From Cryptomeria japonica (Eukaryota; Streptophyta; Pinopsida; Cupressales; Cupressaceae): DNA of 64,000 bases. Below are positions 1 to 9,268 of this stretch, piece after piece. The notes beneath the pieces were generated by a model. That model did no database searches. It saw only the letters and a list, made by a program, of their open reading frames with translations, and was not told where the DNA came from. The stretch is taken from the NCBI RefSeq assembly GCF_030272615.1, contig NC_081414.1, forward strand, positions 761,077,148-761,141,147, written 5' to 3'. The position numbers and the translations under genes were made by a program. Numbering within the stretch: the stretch's first letter is position 1; every line of letters begins with the position of its first letter.

Positions 1-985
1 GGCTCAGTACAATGGTGATACAGTGTTGTAGACCAGTAATGAGGAGTGAAGAATAAGGATTGTAATAGAAATCAGGTTCTAAATACAGAGGCACATGATA
101 GTAAGTTTGAGATTAGACAATGCAACATGGAGATATGATCACCTTCTATGAGAAATGAAAGTGCAGTCATGATAGTATTTTTTAGTAGATTGGACTACCA
201 TAAACATGTACATGGAAATGACTAAAGGGTGGTAGTTTCAGTGAAGTGAACTTCAAGTTAGAATGCAAGTTCTTAGTATCATTTTCATCAGTTCAGGCAT
301 TAATTTTTAGAGAAAATGTGAATTTCTAAATTCATCATCAGTTTGAGGCCTGAAAAGGTGGAGTTTTAAGGATAATTTCATTACTTATACATCAGTTAGA
401 AGCCCCTCATAGGTCATACATGAGACAAGATGACTTTTAGATAATTTAACAGCTAAGTTACCGATTCGGGTACACATACGGATATAGAATTGGGTACGGA
501 TTCACAGAATCAGATACTGATTCACAAAATCGAGTACGGATTCACGAAATCGGCAAAAAAATAAATCCTTGGGTATAGGTACAGGTACCTTCGTACGCAC
601 ACACATATATATATGACATAAAATCTACTCCAATGATATAAAAGCAGTTGAGAGAAAATGTAATCTTGAATTTATTTAGTTCATGACAGACTGAAATGAA
701 ATCAAAGTAAACACTCATACAGTGAATTGCATAGATGCAGAAACTGATTTGATTAATGATGCTCAATTAGGTCTTGAAACCCTCAGAAAAATATTGACAA
801 TACCAGATCTAGTCATCAAGATAGTAGGACGACAAAATCTAGTGATAAATAGTGCCACTATAACTATTGAAAGATCACAGAGCTGATTACTAATCAATAT
901 GATAACCAGTTGACCAATAAGAAATCACTAATAGTAGTTTCACATCCTTATGATAGTATGAATAAATCAACAAAAATAGAAATAA
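1..985. other. Non-genic repeat debris
   Basis: I find no convincing coding sequence here. At about 459-553 a short unit of the type GGGTACGGATTCACAGAATC recurs three to four times with a spacing near 25 bp, which is a degenerate minisatellite. The rest is AT-rich and looks like old transposon sequence. Confidence 0.5.
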
Positions 986-1366
986 AGATCATATTGCACC
1001 AATGATGCCAACGAGATTGAGAAAATTGAAAGGCTACTTGCAAAGCATGATAAATTTGATGCAGCATTACAAAAAGAATATGATGACTATAAAGATGTAA
1101 TCCAACATGGTATTCCTATGTTAGTTGACTAGAAAGGTGAAATTAAGGATAAGGATAAATGGATTGTTGAATGCCAGAGTCTCCTTAGTGTTGCCCTTGA
1201 TGTTGTCCGGACAGATGGAATAGAGTTAAAGGAAACCCCTACACAGATGGAGCGGTTTGTCACATTGGAGATTGTGGTTAGGGACGCGATTTATGATGCG
1301 GATACCTATAAGTCAGAAAAGTATTTGGAGCATATTAAGAACTGTGGCGAAGTGCTTGGCAATTAG
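986..1366 (+). pseudogene. Broken coding-like stretch, unknown function
   Basis: An open frame runs from 986 to the TAG at 1364-1366, interrupted only by an in-frame TAG at 1130-1132. The product is charged and probably helical (NEIEKIERLLAKHDKFDAAL near the start, then YDDYKDVIQHGIPMLVD before the stop). About 170 bp downstream lies a 16-bp perfect palindrome, CCTCTATATATAGAGG (1535-1550), which contains a TATA box and could be an LTR promoter. The stretch may be the tail of a retrotransposon protein next to its 3' LTR. I do not recognise the family. Confidence 0.35.
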
Positions 1367-1999
1367 CTCTTGTTCTGAATGTTTCAAATTGTTGTCTTTT
1401 AAAGTCTTATTTAATATGTTTGTTATGTTGGTAGTTGTGTTTAGGTCAGTTAGTTGTTGTTTTTTAGTTAAGATATTACTTAGTGTAATTCTAAATGAAG
1501 GGGTATGCCCTTTCATTTTGAAACTAAATCCTCACCTCTATATATAGAGGATCTTTTGATGAAATGAGAGATAGATTCGGAGATGCAATTATCTACAATA
1601 CTCTTGGGGTTTATTTTCTGGAAATGCCAAACTGGTGAAAAGACATTGTGCTATATGTAATCAGTTGATTATCTTATGTTTATTTCAATACAAAGATCAA
1701 GTGTTTTTCATCTCTGAGGGTATTTATTTTTTTGATTGTTTGATTATTTCCCTGTGATAAATCTGTTCAATTGGATTATTTCAATGTGCTATCCTATGTT
1801 ATTATAGTTTGGGTTAAGTTTCAGTTTGATTATTAGTTTGAAGGATTGGATGTCAAGCTTCATTCTGTCTTATTGGTCTTTCAAAGAAAAGTTAAATTCA
1901 GTAAGACTAGCTGCAACATTATGTCAGGGGTGAATGTACTGGTCTACTATTATTTGAAGATAATTTAATCAAGTGTTTTTCAGAGTAATCTCAATTAAG
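1367..1999. other. AT-rich spacer with TATA palindrome
   Basis: No gene is visible. The only marked structure is the 16-bp palindrome at 1535-1550 (CCTCTATATATAGAGG), followed by sequence resembling an LTR transcribed region. No LTR boundary could be proved. Confidence 0.4.
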
Positions 2000-2004
2000 A
2001 AATC
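2000..2004. repeat. Target-site duplication AAATC (left copy)
   Basis: AAATC directly precedes the TG end at 2005 and is repeated after the CA end at 19964-19968. The pair brackets a solo LTR. Confidence 0.75.
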
Positions 2005-2237
2005 TGTAATGTCCCCACTTTGAAATAGGATTCAATAATATATAATAATAATAAAATTAAAATACAAAAGATTAAAAATATAACATTTAAATTAAAATAT
2101 AAATTAAATAAAATTAAAATTTAATATTAAGTTAATGAATGATCAAAAGACTTAAAATGAAAAGGTGTGACTCCCTCAAACATGAGATATAAAAGGGAGA
2201 AGAGAACCTCATTTGAAAGAGGGATAATTGGGGAATG

Positions 2238-2242
2238 AGAGG
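2238..2242. repeat. Target-site duplication AGAGG (Element 1, left)
   Basis: AGAGG precedes the TG end at 2243 and is repeated exactly at 18642-18646, beyond the far LTR. This proves a single insertion event for 2243-18641. Confidence 0.95.
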
Positions 2243-3035
2243 TGTATATGGTGAAAATGGATAGCAATAAACAACAATATTGAAAGACTAAAATGGATTC
2301 AACCACCAAACCCTAGCCTAACAATGAACAAAGATCCACCATAACACATGAAGATAACCTAAGACAATGCAAATAACTCAAAATCACAAAGATTATACCA
2401 TCACATGTCCACTAGGGTTTTGATCTCCATTCTTCCTATCTCCATTGATCTTGTTTGATATGCTTGCTCTCAGATTTTTATGTGCACAAGAGCTCAATAA
2501 AGAACGGAATGTGGTTGCAAGTAGAATTGTAGTGTAGCCAAGTCCTCCAAAATCAGTCATTAGTCATTAGGATATGTCATTAGGGTTTGACAATGAAGAA
2601 AGCATCTCCTTAAATAGAAGACACAATAAGAAATGGAGGGTTTAGATTGAGAGGTGTAAAAAGAGAGGTCGGCTAGGATTAGAGGGTAGGTATAAGAAAT
2701 ACCAAAATAATGAAAGAGGTAGGTAGTGTAGGAAATAAGAGATGAATGACATGTGTCATGTGTAGAAAAAGATAATGAATTAATTAAATAAATAAAGATT
2801 TATTTAATTAATAGAAGAAGTAGGGCAATTAAATAAATAAAATATTTATTTAATTTAGGAAAGGGATAATTTAAATAAATAAATGTATTTATTTAAATGA
2901 GAAATAAGGCTAGAAGAGGATAAATGAATTAATTAAATAAATAAAAATTTATTTAATTAATAGAAGAATTAGGATTAGATAATTAAATAAATAAAATATT
3001 TATTTAATTAAACATGACAATTTTGGGTGTCTACA
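2243..3035 (-). repeat. Element 1 3' LTR
   Basis: This 793-bp LTR reads TGTAGACACCC to CCATATACA in element sense. It matches 17849-18641 base for base in my line-by-line comparison. The U3 start (2777-3010) contains five successive AT-rich inverted repeats built from ATTAATTAAATAAATAAA-type arms. Confidence 0.95.
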
Positions 3036-3049
3036 TTTTGCCCCTCTTT
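3036..3049 (-). other. Polypurine tract of Element 1
   Basis: On the minus strand this reads AAAGAGGGGCAAAA directly before the 3' LTR start TGTAGA. It is the plus-strand priming site for reverse transcription and is identical to the tract of Element 2 at 49137-49150. Confidence 0.85.
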
Positions 3050-3282
3050 GAGACAATGCGGCTTGTCGCGTTGTTTCAAAGAAGATAAGATGAACTGATA
3101 CAGGGTTGCCCCAGAATAAGGAAGTATATGCCCCCTCGAGAGATTGGATGAAAATGTCTGAAAAGATTGCAGACAATCTCTCGATAAGAAAGATGGAAGA
3201 GAATGGGTTGAGCGAATAATGTGACAAAGTCACAGGATGAAGAATACTGACTCGGGAAATGAAGGGCAGGGCTAGGGTAGGC

Positions 3283-3290
3283 TATAAGAT
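3283..3290 (+). promoter_or_regulatory. TATA box of the antisense PMD gene
   Basis: TATAAGAT lies 98 bp upstream of the predicted PMD start codon at 3381 and is flanked by GC-richer sequence (GGGTAGGC before, AGACCACGGG after). The spacing suits a plant core promoter with a short 5' UTR. It lies inside Element 1, about 245 bp in from the 3' LTR, on the strand opposite to gag-pol. The assignment is inferred from position. Confidence 0.5.
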
Positions 3291-3380
3291 AGACCACGGG
3301 CAAAAGACATCCTCATTGTCATCCACACCCATAGAAGATCACAGTGCAGAGCGAGAAAAGAGCAGCAGCAGTCAGCAGCG

Positions 3381-3446
3381 ATGGCATTCGTTCATAGATT
3401 CGACCGTGTCCGCCGATTCCAGCGACCAGCCGATGCAGGAGAGCCG
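3381..3446 (+). CDS. PMD protein, predicted exon 1
   Basis: ATG at 3381 opens a 22-codon exon coding MAFVHRFDRVRRFQRPADAG and two further residues. It ends at CCG followed by GTAAGT, an ideal plant 5' splice site. Joining in phase 0 to GAG at 4273 gives an uninterrupted frame into the long second exon, whose upstream frame is otherwise closed by TGA at 4264-4266. A TATA box lies 98 bp upstream. The exon is too short to find by length. It is supported by the splice signal, the matching phase and the gene context, not by transcript evidence. Confidence 0.65.
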
Positions 3447-3564
3447 GTAAGTACCCGAAAACCTCCTCGTACTTTCACGCATTTCGAGTTTTGTCATAAA
3501 TGCATGTTTAGGAGCAATAAATGCGCTAGGAATAGGATAGCTTAAAAGTGCAAAAACGCGCAAC

Positions 3565-3871
3565 CGCGTCTGTGTCAGCGCCAGGCGCGTCTGTGTCCAA
3601 CAGGCGCGTCTGTGTCGGATCCAGGCGTGTCTGTGCCTGGAACCGCGTTTGTGTTGAATGCGGACGCGTTTGTGAAATGCAGCAGCGTCTGTGATTTGTA
3701 ATAGCGTTTATGTCATGCAGGGACGTCTGTGTTCCCTGGTCGCGTTTGTGTCTGGTATAGGCACGTTTGTGTTCAGAAAGCGCGTCTGTGTTGCATAGGC
3801 GCGTGTATGCAGTCTATAAGCGCGTTTATGAGTTAAAAGCGCGTTTGTGTTGTAACAGTGCGTTTGTGTGT
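3565..3871 (+). repeat. GCGTCTGTG-type short repeat array
   Basis: About 16 copies of a 9-11 bp motif, GCG(T)CTGTGT or the variant GCGTTTGTGT, occur at a spacing near 20 bp, with unrelated bases between. The array sits in the PMD intron. The same motif lies in the gag-pol leader of Element 1 (15978-16262 and 17478-17735), but there it reads ACACAGACGC on the plus strand, that is, in opposite orientation. Confidence 0.8.
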
Positions 3872-3901
3872 GCAAATGCATGGTTTTAGTCTTTTAGGTC
3901 A

Positions 3902-4235
3902 AATCGACAGTTCTGTGATGAACATACGCTGTCGATTGGATAAGCTGCTGAGAGGATACACTCAAGCAGGTCCTCTAGGCAGATTAGGATAGATCAAGGC
4001 ACTTTGTGATGAACAGGGAGCACCAAGATAGACAACACTTTGTGATGAACAGGGAGTGCGAATGTGAGTGACACTTTGTGATGAACAGGGAATGTCACAC
4101 ACGTAGTACTTTGTGATGAACAGGGAGCACTACTAGGATAAATAGCAACACTTTGTGATGAACAGTGAGTGTCACTAGGGTAGATAGCCATATGCATTTA
4201 GGTAGCGAGTAGCATTTTGTGATAAACAGTGAATG
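3902..4235 (+). repeat. Array of seven hairpin units with TGTGATGAACA core
   Basis: Seven units share TGTGATGAACA (GATAAACA in the last), and each is flanked by complementary arms. Unit 0 (3902-3937) has a perfect 9-bp stem, AATCGACAG/CTGTCGATT. Later units have CACTTT/GGGAGTG-like stems in which pairs change together: C:G becomes U:A at the third pair of the last unit (GCATTT/GAATGC), and the outermost pair changes likewise in the fourth (GTAGT/ACTAC). One unit (near 4000) has two mismatches. Two stem pairs are G:U on the plus strand, so the structure suits the PMD pre-mRNA better than the element RNA. Confidence 0.7.
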
Positions 4236-4272
4236 CCACGATAACTGACATGATTGAGTTGCTTGACTGCAG

Positions 4273-6222
4273 GAGTATTTGCCGATGTTGGAGTCACGGG
4301 AGAGATTCCCGTCGACTCAGAGACTGCGACCAGAGTTGTCTATCCAGGACATGATTTCCATTGAGGAGATGGGTCTCACACATATGCTCTATGTGCCTGA
4401 GTTTCGGGCCAACATGGGGTTGCTGACTGCGTTGGCCGAGAGATGGCACTCGGAGACGTGCACGTTTCACCTGCCGATGGGTGAGATGACAGTGACATTG
4501 GAGGATGTATACAGGATACTACATGTTCCCATTGATGGAGAGTTGATCCCCTATGACCGTGACGGTGACCGGGAGGCCTTGAGACGGGTTTTTCAGGATC
4601 CTGAGTTGGAGATGCGAGCAGGTCATGTAGCCTGGGACACCATGACTGCCACAGGATTAGCATTGCCGGCAGTTGTTGGGGGAGTCATCAGTGGATACTT
4701 GTGTCCAGACAGGGCCACACGAGGATTGGCGGTGGGTTGGGGAGGGGCCTTGGAGACGCTGATGGCAGAGCACACTAGGTATGCATGGGGGCCATGTGTC
4801 CTAGCACATTTGTATTATGAGCTACATCAGTTTGTATACCATGGATCAGTGGGTTTGGGCTGCGGTGTGACTCTCTTACAGGTGTGGGCCTATGAGCACC
4901 TTCCCATCACACGGCCGATTCACTTCAGAGGAAGAGGACAGGGACAGAGTTTTGTGCACCTATATGCCATGATTACATCCCAGCCGCGGATTGGGAGATT
5001 GGAGCACTGGAGGAGAGTCATTGATGACATTGACATGGTGATCTGGAGGCCGTACCTGGGGTGCGAGGAGTGGGAGGACGACGCATTGGAGCTGCCCTAC
5101 ACCTTCCGGAGCAGGTACCTGATTGGGCGGACGCCCTATATTTTAGAGAGACAGCTGGTGGACAGGGTATGCAGGCAGTATGGCAGGATTCAGAGGATGC
5201 CACGAGGCTCGGGCATGTATGCCCGTACGGTCAGAGATCAGGTGCAGTTTGGCCCACTGCTATCATATGATCAGGCAGTTATGCAGCTAGCGGAGATGAT
5301 GCCGATGCCATGGGACATGTGGCCAGAGGTAGATGATGCAGGGATGGACGCAGAGTACTCTACGTACTGGGTAGAGCATCCATTTCCTAGATTGACAGAT
5401 CCAGCAGAGCCAGTGGATGGAAAGGGTCGAGGAGAGGATGATGATGGAGGAGGGGATGGAGGTAGGGGCCGGCGGAGGCGGAGGGGAGTGGTGGGAGAGA
5501 GACGGGTAGCACCTCGGAGGGAGGGAGGACAGGAGAGAGCAGCTCCAGTGGTTAGAGGATGGGGTGGACTGCCCCTACAGGTGCCAGCAGCACAGGGTCT
5601 CAGAGAGGGACAGAGACAGGTGCAGCCAGAGGGACAGAGACAGGTACAGCCACAGGTACCTATACAGGCACAGGGACAGGTGCAGGCAGAGGCACAGGGA
5701 CAGGCACCTGTAGAGGAGGAGCCACAGGCAGGGACGGAGAGCGGAGACTCTGAGGAGGATGAGGTGCTTAGGCTGCGGGAGATCTGCCAGGGCCAGGCAG
5801 ATGAGATTGAGGATTTGGTTCGAGAGAGGAACCACCTCAGGATCAGGGTCCAAGATACAGAGCGGGAGAGGGATCAGGCCATCCAGAGATATACCGAGGC
5901 CGAGACAGCTCTGAGGGCAGGTAGGCGGGCAACAGAGGATGCAGGGGCAGGCTACGCATACGTTTTGCGAGCCGGAGAGGAGATCGCCTACTGGAGGGAT
6001 CTATACTACGCAGCCGTGCCAGCAGATCAGCGGGCTAGGAGCTTCCATAGATCGTCGCGCACAGCGATGGCTACGGGAGGGAGCCGCAGGAGACAGGCAT
6101 CCAGCGGTGGGGTTATGGGGCCTCCACCACCACCAGAGAGACAGGGGGATCCTGGGGCGGGTCCATCTACAGCTCAGACTCCGTCGAGGCGAGGCGGCTC
6201 CGAGGGAGGGAGTTCCTCATAG
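4273..6222 (+). CDS. PMD (plant mobile domain) protein, exon 2
   Basis: This 649-codon exon continues exon 1 to give about 671 residues, ending at TAG 6220-6222. Without exon 1 the first ATG is at 4285. The N-terminal 400 residues match the plant mobile domain (aminotransferase-like domain of the MAIN/MAIL1 family): a leader SIQDMISIEEMGL, then LLTALAERWHSETCTFHLP, GEMTVTLEDVYRILHVPIDG, WRPYLG and FRSRYLIGRTPYIL. A Gly/Arg-rich stretch, a Gln-rich low-complexity segment (5575-5715) and a probable coiled coil (5760-5930) follow. Cellular relatives act in nuclear gene and transposon silencing. The gene lies antisense between integrase and the 3' LTR. It has no stop or frameshift, unlike the adjacent pol, which suggests recent or continuing selection. 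Confidence 0.85.
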   Translation, partial: EYLPMLESRERFPSTQRLRPELSIQDMISIEEMGLTHMLYVPEFRANMGLLTALAERWHSETCTFHLPMGEMTVTLEDVYRILHVPIDGELIPYDRDGDREALRRVFQDPELEMRAGHVAWDTMTATGLALPAVVGGVISGYLCPDRATRGLAVGWGGALETLMAEHTRYAWGPCVLAHLYYELHQFVYHGSVGLGCGVTLLQVWAYEHLPITRPIHFRGRGQGQSFVHLYAMITSQPRIGRLEHWRRVIDDIDMVIWRPYLGCEEWEDDALELPYTFRSRYLIGRTPYILERQLVDRVCRQYGRIQRMPRGSGMYARTVRDQVQFGPLLSYDQAVMQLAEMMPMPWDMWPEVDDAGMDAEYSTYWVEHPFPRLTDPAEPVDGKGRGEDDDGGGDGGRGRRRRRGVVGERRVAPRREGGQERAAPVVRGWGGLPLQVPAAQGLREGQRQVQPEGQRQVQPQVPIQAQGQVQAEAQGQAPVEEEPQAGTESGDSEEDEVLRLREICQGQADEIEDLVRERNHLRIRVQDTERERDQAIQRYTEAETALRAGRRATEDAGAGYAYVLRAGEEIAYWRDLYYAAVPADQRARSFHRSSRTAMATGGSRRRQASSGGVMGPPPPPERQGDPGAGPSTAQTPSRRGGSEGGSSS

Positions 6223-8011
6223 CTATAGTGGGCTCCCCTTGTATCAGTATATGTACCATTATTGTATTGTAGACACCTGCGGGTGATTCTTTTGTAGCCA
6301 TATGATTCTTTTGACATCATTGTATTATGACACATTTGATTCTATATGAGATGATTCATTTTTGCGGCAGCGATATGCATGTGTACCTTATGTGATGAGA
6401 TGTTCTTATAATGTATGTTTTATGATATGGATGCTTATGATGCAATGCAATACATCTTTGTTCTTTTATGTTGTATATGTGATGCATGATGCAAATGTGA
6501 ATGTATGTAATGCAAATGAATATGATAATGCAAATGTAAATTGTGCTAACAGGTGTTGTATGCAGGATGTGATGCAATTGTGATATCTATATGTATGTAT
6601 GAAATGCTTATATGTGGTGATGCAGGTGCAACTATATGAAATGCAAATGTTTTTGGTGTGTCATTATACTCAGTCATGTGATAGCGGGCTACACGGACTC
6701 GAGAAGGACAATGGAAGTCAATCAAGAAAGGGGGATGGAAGATAGAAGATATGAAAGTGAAAGAGCTTCTTGTGCGTTATCATCATTGAGCTTTATTATG
6801 GCAGAATAGGTTATGACAATCGAGGCATTTGTTCGGCCCAGAAAGTCATTGTACCTGATTGCATGGAGATAAGACAATCACAAACAAGGAATGCCCCAGT
6901 TCATACTAGACTCACAGTGTCCTCATATCCTTGGACAAGTCATAGCATTACTAAAAGACAATCCACAGACAGCAAATGCAAATAAGTGACGATACCCCAT
7001 CCTCGCCTTTCTAGTCAAAGACATCCTGGAGATAGAATCTCTAGTCAAAGACATCCTGGAAAAGCTAAAAGACATGTCACCAAAAGATGAAATCAAAAGA
7101 AAACCAAGACTCGACACCAACATCCACTGTAGTCCTCAAGTTTAGTGTCTCTTGTCACTTGTATAAGTCAAATTTTGATTGTGGTCACAATGTTCACTTT
7201 CACAAAAAGGATAGATAGCACTGAACCATATGTTGTCTGAGTCTGTTGAAAGATTTGATTTTGTTGAAGCCCATTGTTGCTGCTGTGTCTCATTTGAAAC
7301 TGACTGAATCCATGAAACTGATACTTCATTGCAGAGAAGACGAAACTTTATTGCGGATCTGCGATGCAAATGTTGCTTTATTGCGGATTGTGCGCAGATA
7401 GACTGAAGAAAGCTGAAAGAAACTGTACTCGTCGAAACATGTGATGTTCTCAGTTCCACACCCATTACTAGACGTAGGAATTGGCCGTAGTCACAGATAG
7501 GATCTGATTTATTATGGATGGAAAAGGGAGTGAAAGGGGAGGGTTATGAATGGCTAACCAATCTTAGTTAGATCAATAACGAGCCATGATGGGAATGGGC
7601 AAGTTTATTGCGAGCGAATAAGTTGTGAGTGTGTGCAAAGTGAAAGGATGAAAGTGAATCCTGAAGGAGGGAGGAGCAAAGTCCCTACGCATGGCGCTGG
7701 TGACCCAGTTTTCACCATGGTACTTGCCCAGGGCGCCACCGAAGTGGTTTTCACCGTTGGACGAAATTATTTCTCTTTACTTTTTTTGGATTTTTCAATT
7801 TTTTTGTTGTCACAAGGCACCTGTTTGCCAGGTTTTCACCAAGTAACAATTTTTTTGTTTTTATAATTTTTTTGTATTTTTGAAATTTTTTGATTTTTTT
7901 GTATTTTTGCAATTTTTTGATTTTTTTGTATTTTTGCAATTTTTTGATTTTTTTGTATTTTTGCAATTTTTTGATTTTTTTGTATTTTGCATTAGGATAC
8001 TCAAAAAGAGC
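6223..8011. other. 3' region of Element 1 between PMD and integrase
   Basis: No credible gene is seen. The stretch 6360-6660 is an ATG/GCA-rich simple-sequence-like tract (ATGATGCAATGCAA variants). A 30-bp direct duplication, CTAGTCAAAGACATCCTGGA, lies at about 7011-7063. Three copies of the minus-strand motif GGTGAAAACC lie at about 7708-7840, just downstream of the integrase stop, and a 27-bp repeat array follows at 7861-7988. The convergent PMD and pol transcripts must both end here, but I see no clear polyadenylation signal. Confidence 0.5.
7861..7988 (-). repeat. 27-bp T-rich tandem repeat after integrase
   Basis: About 4.5 copies of GTATTTTTGCAATTTTTTGATTTTTTT-like sequence (27-bp period) start immediately downstream of the integrase stop in element sense. 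Element 2 has an A-rich tract in the same place (47390-47460). Confidence 0.8.
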
Positions 8012-9268
8012 TTATGTGTAGAACCGGCGAAGGTGCATGCTGTTGATAGGATCCTCCAAGGATTCACCTTCTGTAGTAGAGAGCTGATATGCCCCAGATC
8101 CATATACTGCTGTGATGATGTAAGGACCCAGCCAGTTGGGTTCAAATTTGCCCTTCTTTTCTCTATCTTGCTGATTCTTGGGGTTCTCTCTGAGGACTAA
8201 GTCACCTACCTCAAATGTGCGAGGCTTGACCTTGTGATTGTAACTGCGACTCATTCGTTGTTGATAAGCCTTGAGATGATTAAAAGCAGTGTGTCGTCGT
8301 TCCTCCAGCAGTTCTAGTTCTTGTAAGCGAGAGACCCTGTAGTCTTCATCGTTGATTATGTTTCTCAAGGAGACCCGTAAAGAAGGTAACTCGACCTCAA
8401 TAGGCAAGATGGCTTCAGCACCGTAGACAAGTGAGTAAGGTGTAGCTCCTGTAGGTGTGCGGACACTGGTACGATAGGCCCAAAGTGCGGGATTGAGTTG
8501 GACATGCCAGTTACGGCCAACATCGTCGACTGTCTTTTTAAGTATTTTGAGAATTGTTTTGTTAGACGCCTCAGCTTGGCCATTACCTTGGGGGTAATAT
8601 GGTGTGGAGAAACGATGAGAGATATGGAAGCGCTCACAGAGTTCACGAACATCCTGGTTCTTGAAAGGACGCCCGTTATCGGTAATAATGGAAGTAGGGA
8701 TCCCGTATCGGCAAATGATATAGTTCAGGATGAAAGTAGCGATTTGTTTCCCAGTAACTTGTGTGAGAGGCACGGCTTCAATCCACTTTGTGAAATACTC
8801 TGTGGCTGTGATAATGAATTTATGTCCATTGGAAGAAGGAGGGTGAATCTTGCCTATGAGATCGAGTCCCCACTGACAAAAGGGCCAAGGAGATGCAAGT
8901 GGCTGTAGTTCTTGTGCTGGTGCGTGTATGAGGTCTCCATGAATTTGACACTGCTTACACCTCTTGACAAACTGATATGCATCTTTTTCCATCGTAGGCC
9001 AGTAATATCCAGTCCTGATAAGTTTCTTGGCCAAGGTAGGACCACTAGTATGCGGACCACATATCCCTTCGTGCACTTCTCGTAACGCAATCTGAGCTTC
9101 GTCACTCTCTAAACATCTAAGGAGGGTGCCATCTAGACCTCGTCGGTATAGGATATCAGCTAGGATAATGTATCGGGAGGATTGGCGGATGAAAGTGCGG
9201 CGTTGGTTGTTCGATAGATCGGGAGGTAAGATATTGTCGCGAAGGTATGTGAATATGGAACCATATAA
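8012..9268 (-). pseudogene. Integrase region of Element 1 pol
   Basis: This is the C-terminal part of the gag-pol frame, from just after the TAG at 9269-9271 to TAA at 8012-8014. An HHCC zinc-binding module (HEGICGPHTSG ... CKQC) comes first. The DDE core then shows D in WGLDLIGKI, D in SIITDNGRPF and E in GNGQAEASNK, so all three catalytic residues are present. A GPY/F-type module (KFEPNWLGPY) lies near the C terminus, and no chromodomain is seen. The segment is itself open and in the same frame as the upstream domains. It is separated only by the single TAG, so it could be made only by readthrough, internal initiation or complementation. Confidence 0.85.

Larger units (their letters stand above)
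3447..4272 (+). other. Predicted 826-bp intron of the antisense PMD gene
   Basis: The intron starts GTAAGT (3447) and ends CTTGACTGCAG (4272). It contains two repeat arrays: a GCGTCTGTG-type array (3565-3871) and a row of hairpins with the core TGTGATGAACA (3902-4235). Because the gene runs opposite to the element, the genomic RNA would contain the intron in antisense, so it would not be spliced out and would survive retrotransposition. The boundaries are inferred from splice consensus and reading frame. Confidence 0.6.

Noticed and set aside
3902-4235. C/D-box snoRNA cluster
   Set aside because: GTGATGA fits a C box, but no unit has a CTGA D box at the right distance or a guide-like spacer. 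The shared part is a loop between pairing arms.
5575-5853. Minus-strand ORF of Leu-rich protein
   Set aside because: It is a frame shadow of the Gln-rich segment of the PMD exon.
7142-7465. Minus-strand 107-codon ORF downstream of integrase
   Set aside because: No domain, no promoter context and composition like the surrounding 3' region. Probably chance.
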